Below, piece by piece: positions 63,671 through 64,000 of a DNA stretch of 64,000 nucleotides. Each line of letters begins with the position of its first letter. Position 1 is the first letter of the stretch. Source of the DNA: Sphingomonas sp. S2M10. GTDB taxonomy: Bacteria > Pseudomonadota > Alphaproteobacteria > Sphingomonadales > Sphingomonadaceae. Below the pieces are notes generated by a model. The model was not told the origin of the DNA, searched no databases, and worked only from the letters and a program-made list of their open reading frames with translations. The DNA is taken from assembly GCF_012650175.1 (NCBI RefSeq), contig NZ_JAAILI010000079.1, positions 1 through 64,000 of the forward strand, in the 5' to 3' direction. The position numbers and the translations under genes are program-made.

Positions 63671-63868
63671 ATGGACGCCGACGAAAATCTTCCGCGTCGA
63701 TCCGACGATCTCGCGGCGCAGCTGGCCAGCCAGGACCTCGACCCCTTTTCGGTGGCCGAGCTGGAAGCGCGCATCCGGCTGCTCGAGACCGAGATCCTCC
63801 GATGTCGAGAAAAGATTCAACGCGCCGTTCACCATCGTGCAAGCGCTGACGCTCTATTTAAGAGATGA
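63671..63868 (+). CDS. DUF1192 family protein
   Basis: The 65-residue product has SVAELEARIRLLETEILRCREKIQRA, the helical core of DUF1192, a small alphaproteobacterial family, with the typical ending ASADALFK. It is probably a short coiled-coil protein of unknown role. Divergent from the quinone oxidoreductase gene; its stop overlaps the start of a frame that runs off the window. Confidence 0.87.
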   Translation: MDADENLPRRSDDLAAQLASQDLDPFSVAELEARIRLLETEILRCREKIQRAVHHRASADALFKR

Positions 63869-64000
63869 GCGTCAAGGCACCGGAATTGGGGCGATACGCC
63901 ACGATCCTCCGGTGCGGGGCCGCAGCGCTTGATGCGGGGCCTGCCACTCCCGACATAGGGGAAGACGGGCTCAGCACCCTTTCGGCCCGACTGGAGTTGT
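63865..64000 (+). CDS. partial open frame at the window end
   Basis: An ATG overlaps the DUF1192 stop (ATGA) and opens a frame (MSVKAPELGRYATIL...) with no stop up to the window edge, 45 codons. The overlap suggests a coupled second gene. Composition is acceptable but no motif is visible, so it may still be chance. Confidence 0.35.
   Translation, partial: MSVKAPELGRYATILRCGAAALDAGPATPDIGEDGLSTLSARLEL

Overview
The window is high-GC chromosomal DNA from an alphaproteobacterium, almost certainly a sphingomonad (Sphingomonas or a close relative). The pointers are the single-gene 5-aminolevulinate synthase (hemA), the alphaproteobacterial regulators CpdR and TrcR (DUF1013), a Zymomonas-type glucose-fructose oxidoreductase homologue, a SapC protein, many Tat-exported enzymes, and short GC-rich palindromic (REP-like) repeats between genes. 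I see no prophage, IS element, CRISPR array or rRNA. One tRNA gene (tRNA-Val, anticodon GAC) is present.

Layout. 0-9 kb: topA, a YghU-type thiol enzyme, an outer-membrane barrel protein, a polytopic membrane protein, dprA-plsY and murI. 9-17 kb: hemA, a Uma2 protein, the betaine-lipid operon btaA-btaB with a Pho-box-like upstream repeat, exported MsrB, a CHAP protein, and an extensin-NUDIX pair. 17-27 kb: an operon for periplasmic glucoside hydrolysis, glucose oxidation and gluconate uptake (GFOR-like, GH3, GntP, SMP-30), preceded by a two-component system, an M28 peptidase and a UspA protein. 27-31 kb: pyruvate dehydrogenase E2 and E3, with a small membrane protein, a thioesterase and a repeat-flanked DUF559 gene between them. 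31-41 kb: a pentose locus (GH51 arabinofuranosidase, AraD1/GguC, a FadR-type GntR regulator, FucP-type permease, GalM, sugar-acid dehydratase) whose three promoter regions share a GTCGGA(G/C)TA motif. 41-50 kb: GNAT, an OprO/P-type porin, PhzF, a DAACS symporter, a glycosyltransferase plus flippase-like pair, tRNA-Val, cpdR, an N-formylglutamate amidohydrolase and a candidate anti-Shine-Dalgarno sRNA. 50-64 kb: SapC, an FAD-linked dehydrogenase, a DEAD-box helicase, a GST, an exported dienelactone hydrolase, trcR, a glycosyltransferase-plcP operon, a YqiJ-flotillin operon, two tandem paralogues, a quinone oxidoreductase and DUF1192.

How the genes fit together. The most interesting reading is phosphorus-starvation lipid remodelling. 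A PlcP-type phospholipase C with its overlapping GT4 glycosyltransferase would turn phospholipid into diacylglycerol and glycolipid, while BtaA/BtaB would turn diacylglycerol into a betaine lipid. 7-4-7 direct repeats resembling Pho boxes lie upstream of btaA (three units), plcP (two units) and, more weakly, the OprO/P-type porin. The pentose locus looks like one regulon under its own GntR protein. The glucose operon assembles a complete route from glucoside to gluconate in the periplasm. All functional calls come from reading motifs in the sequence; no database search was run.
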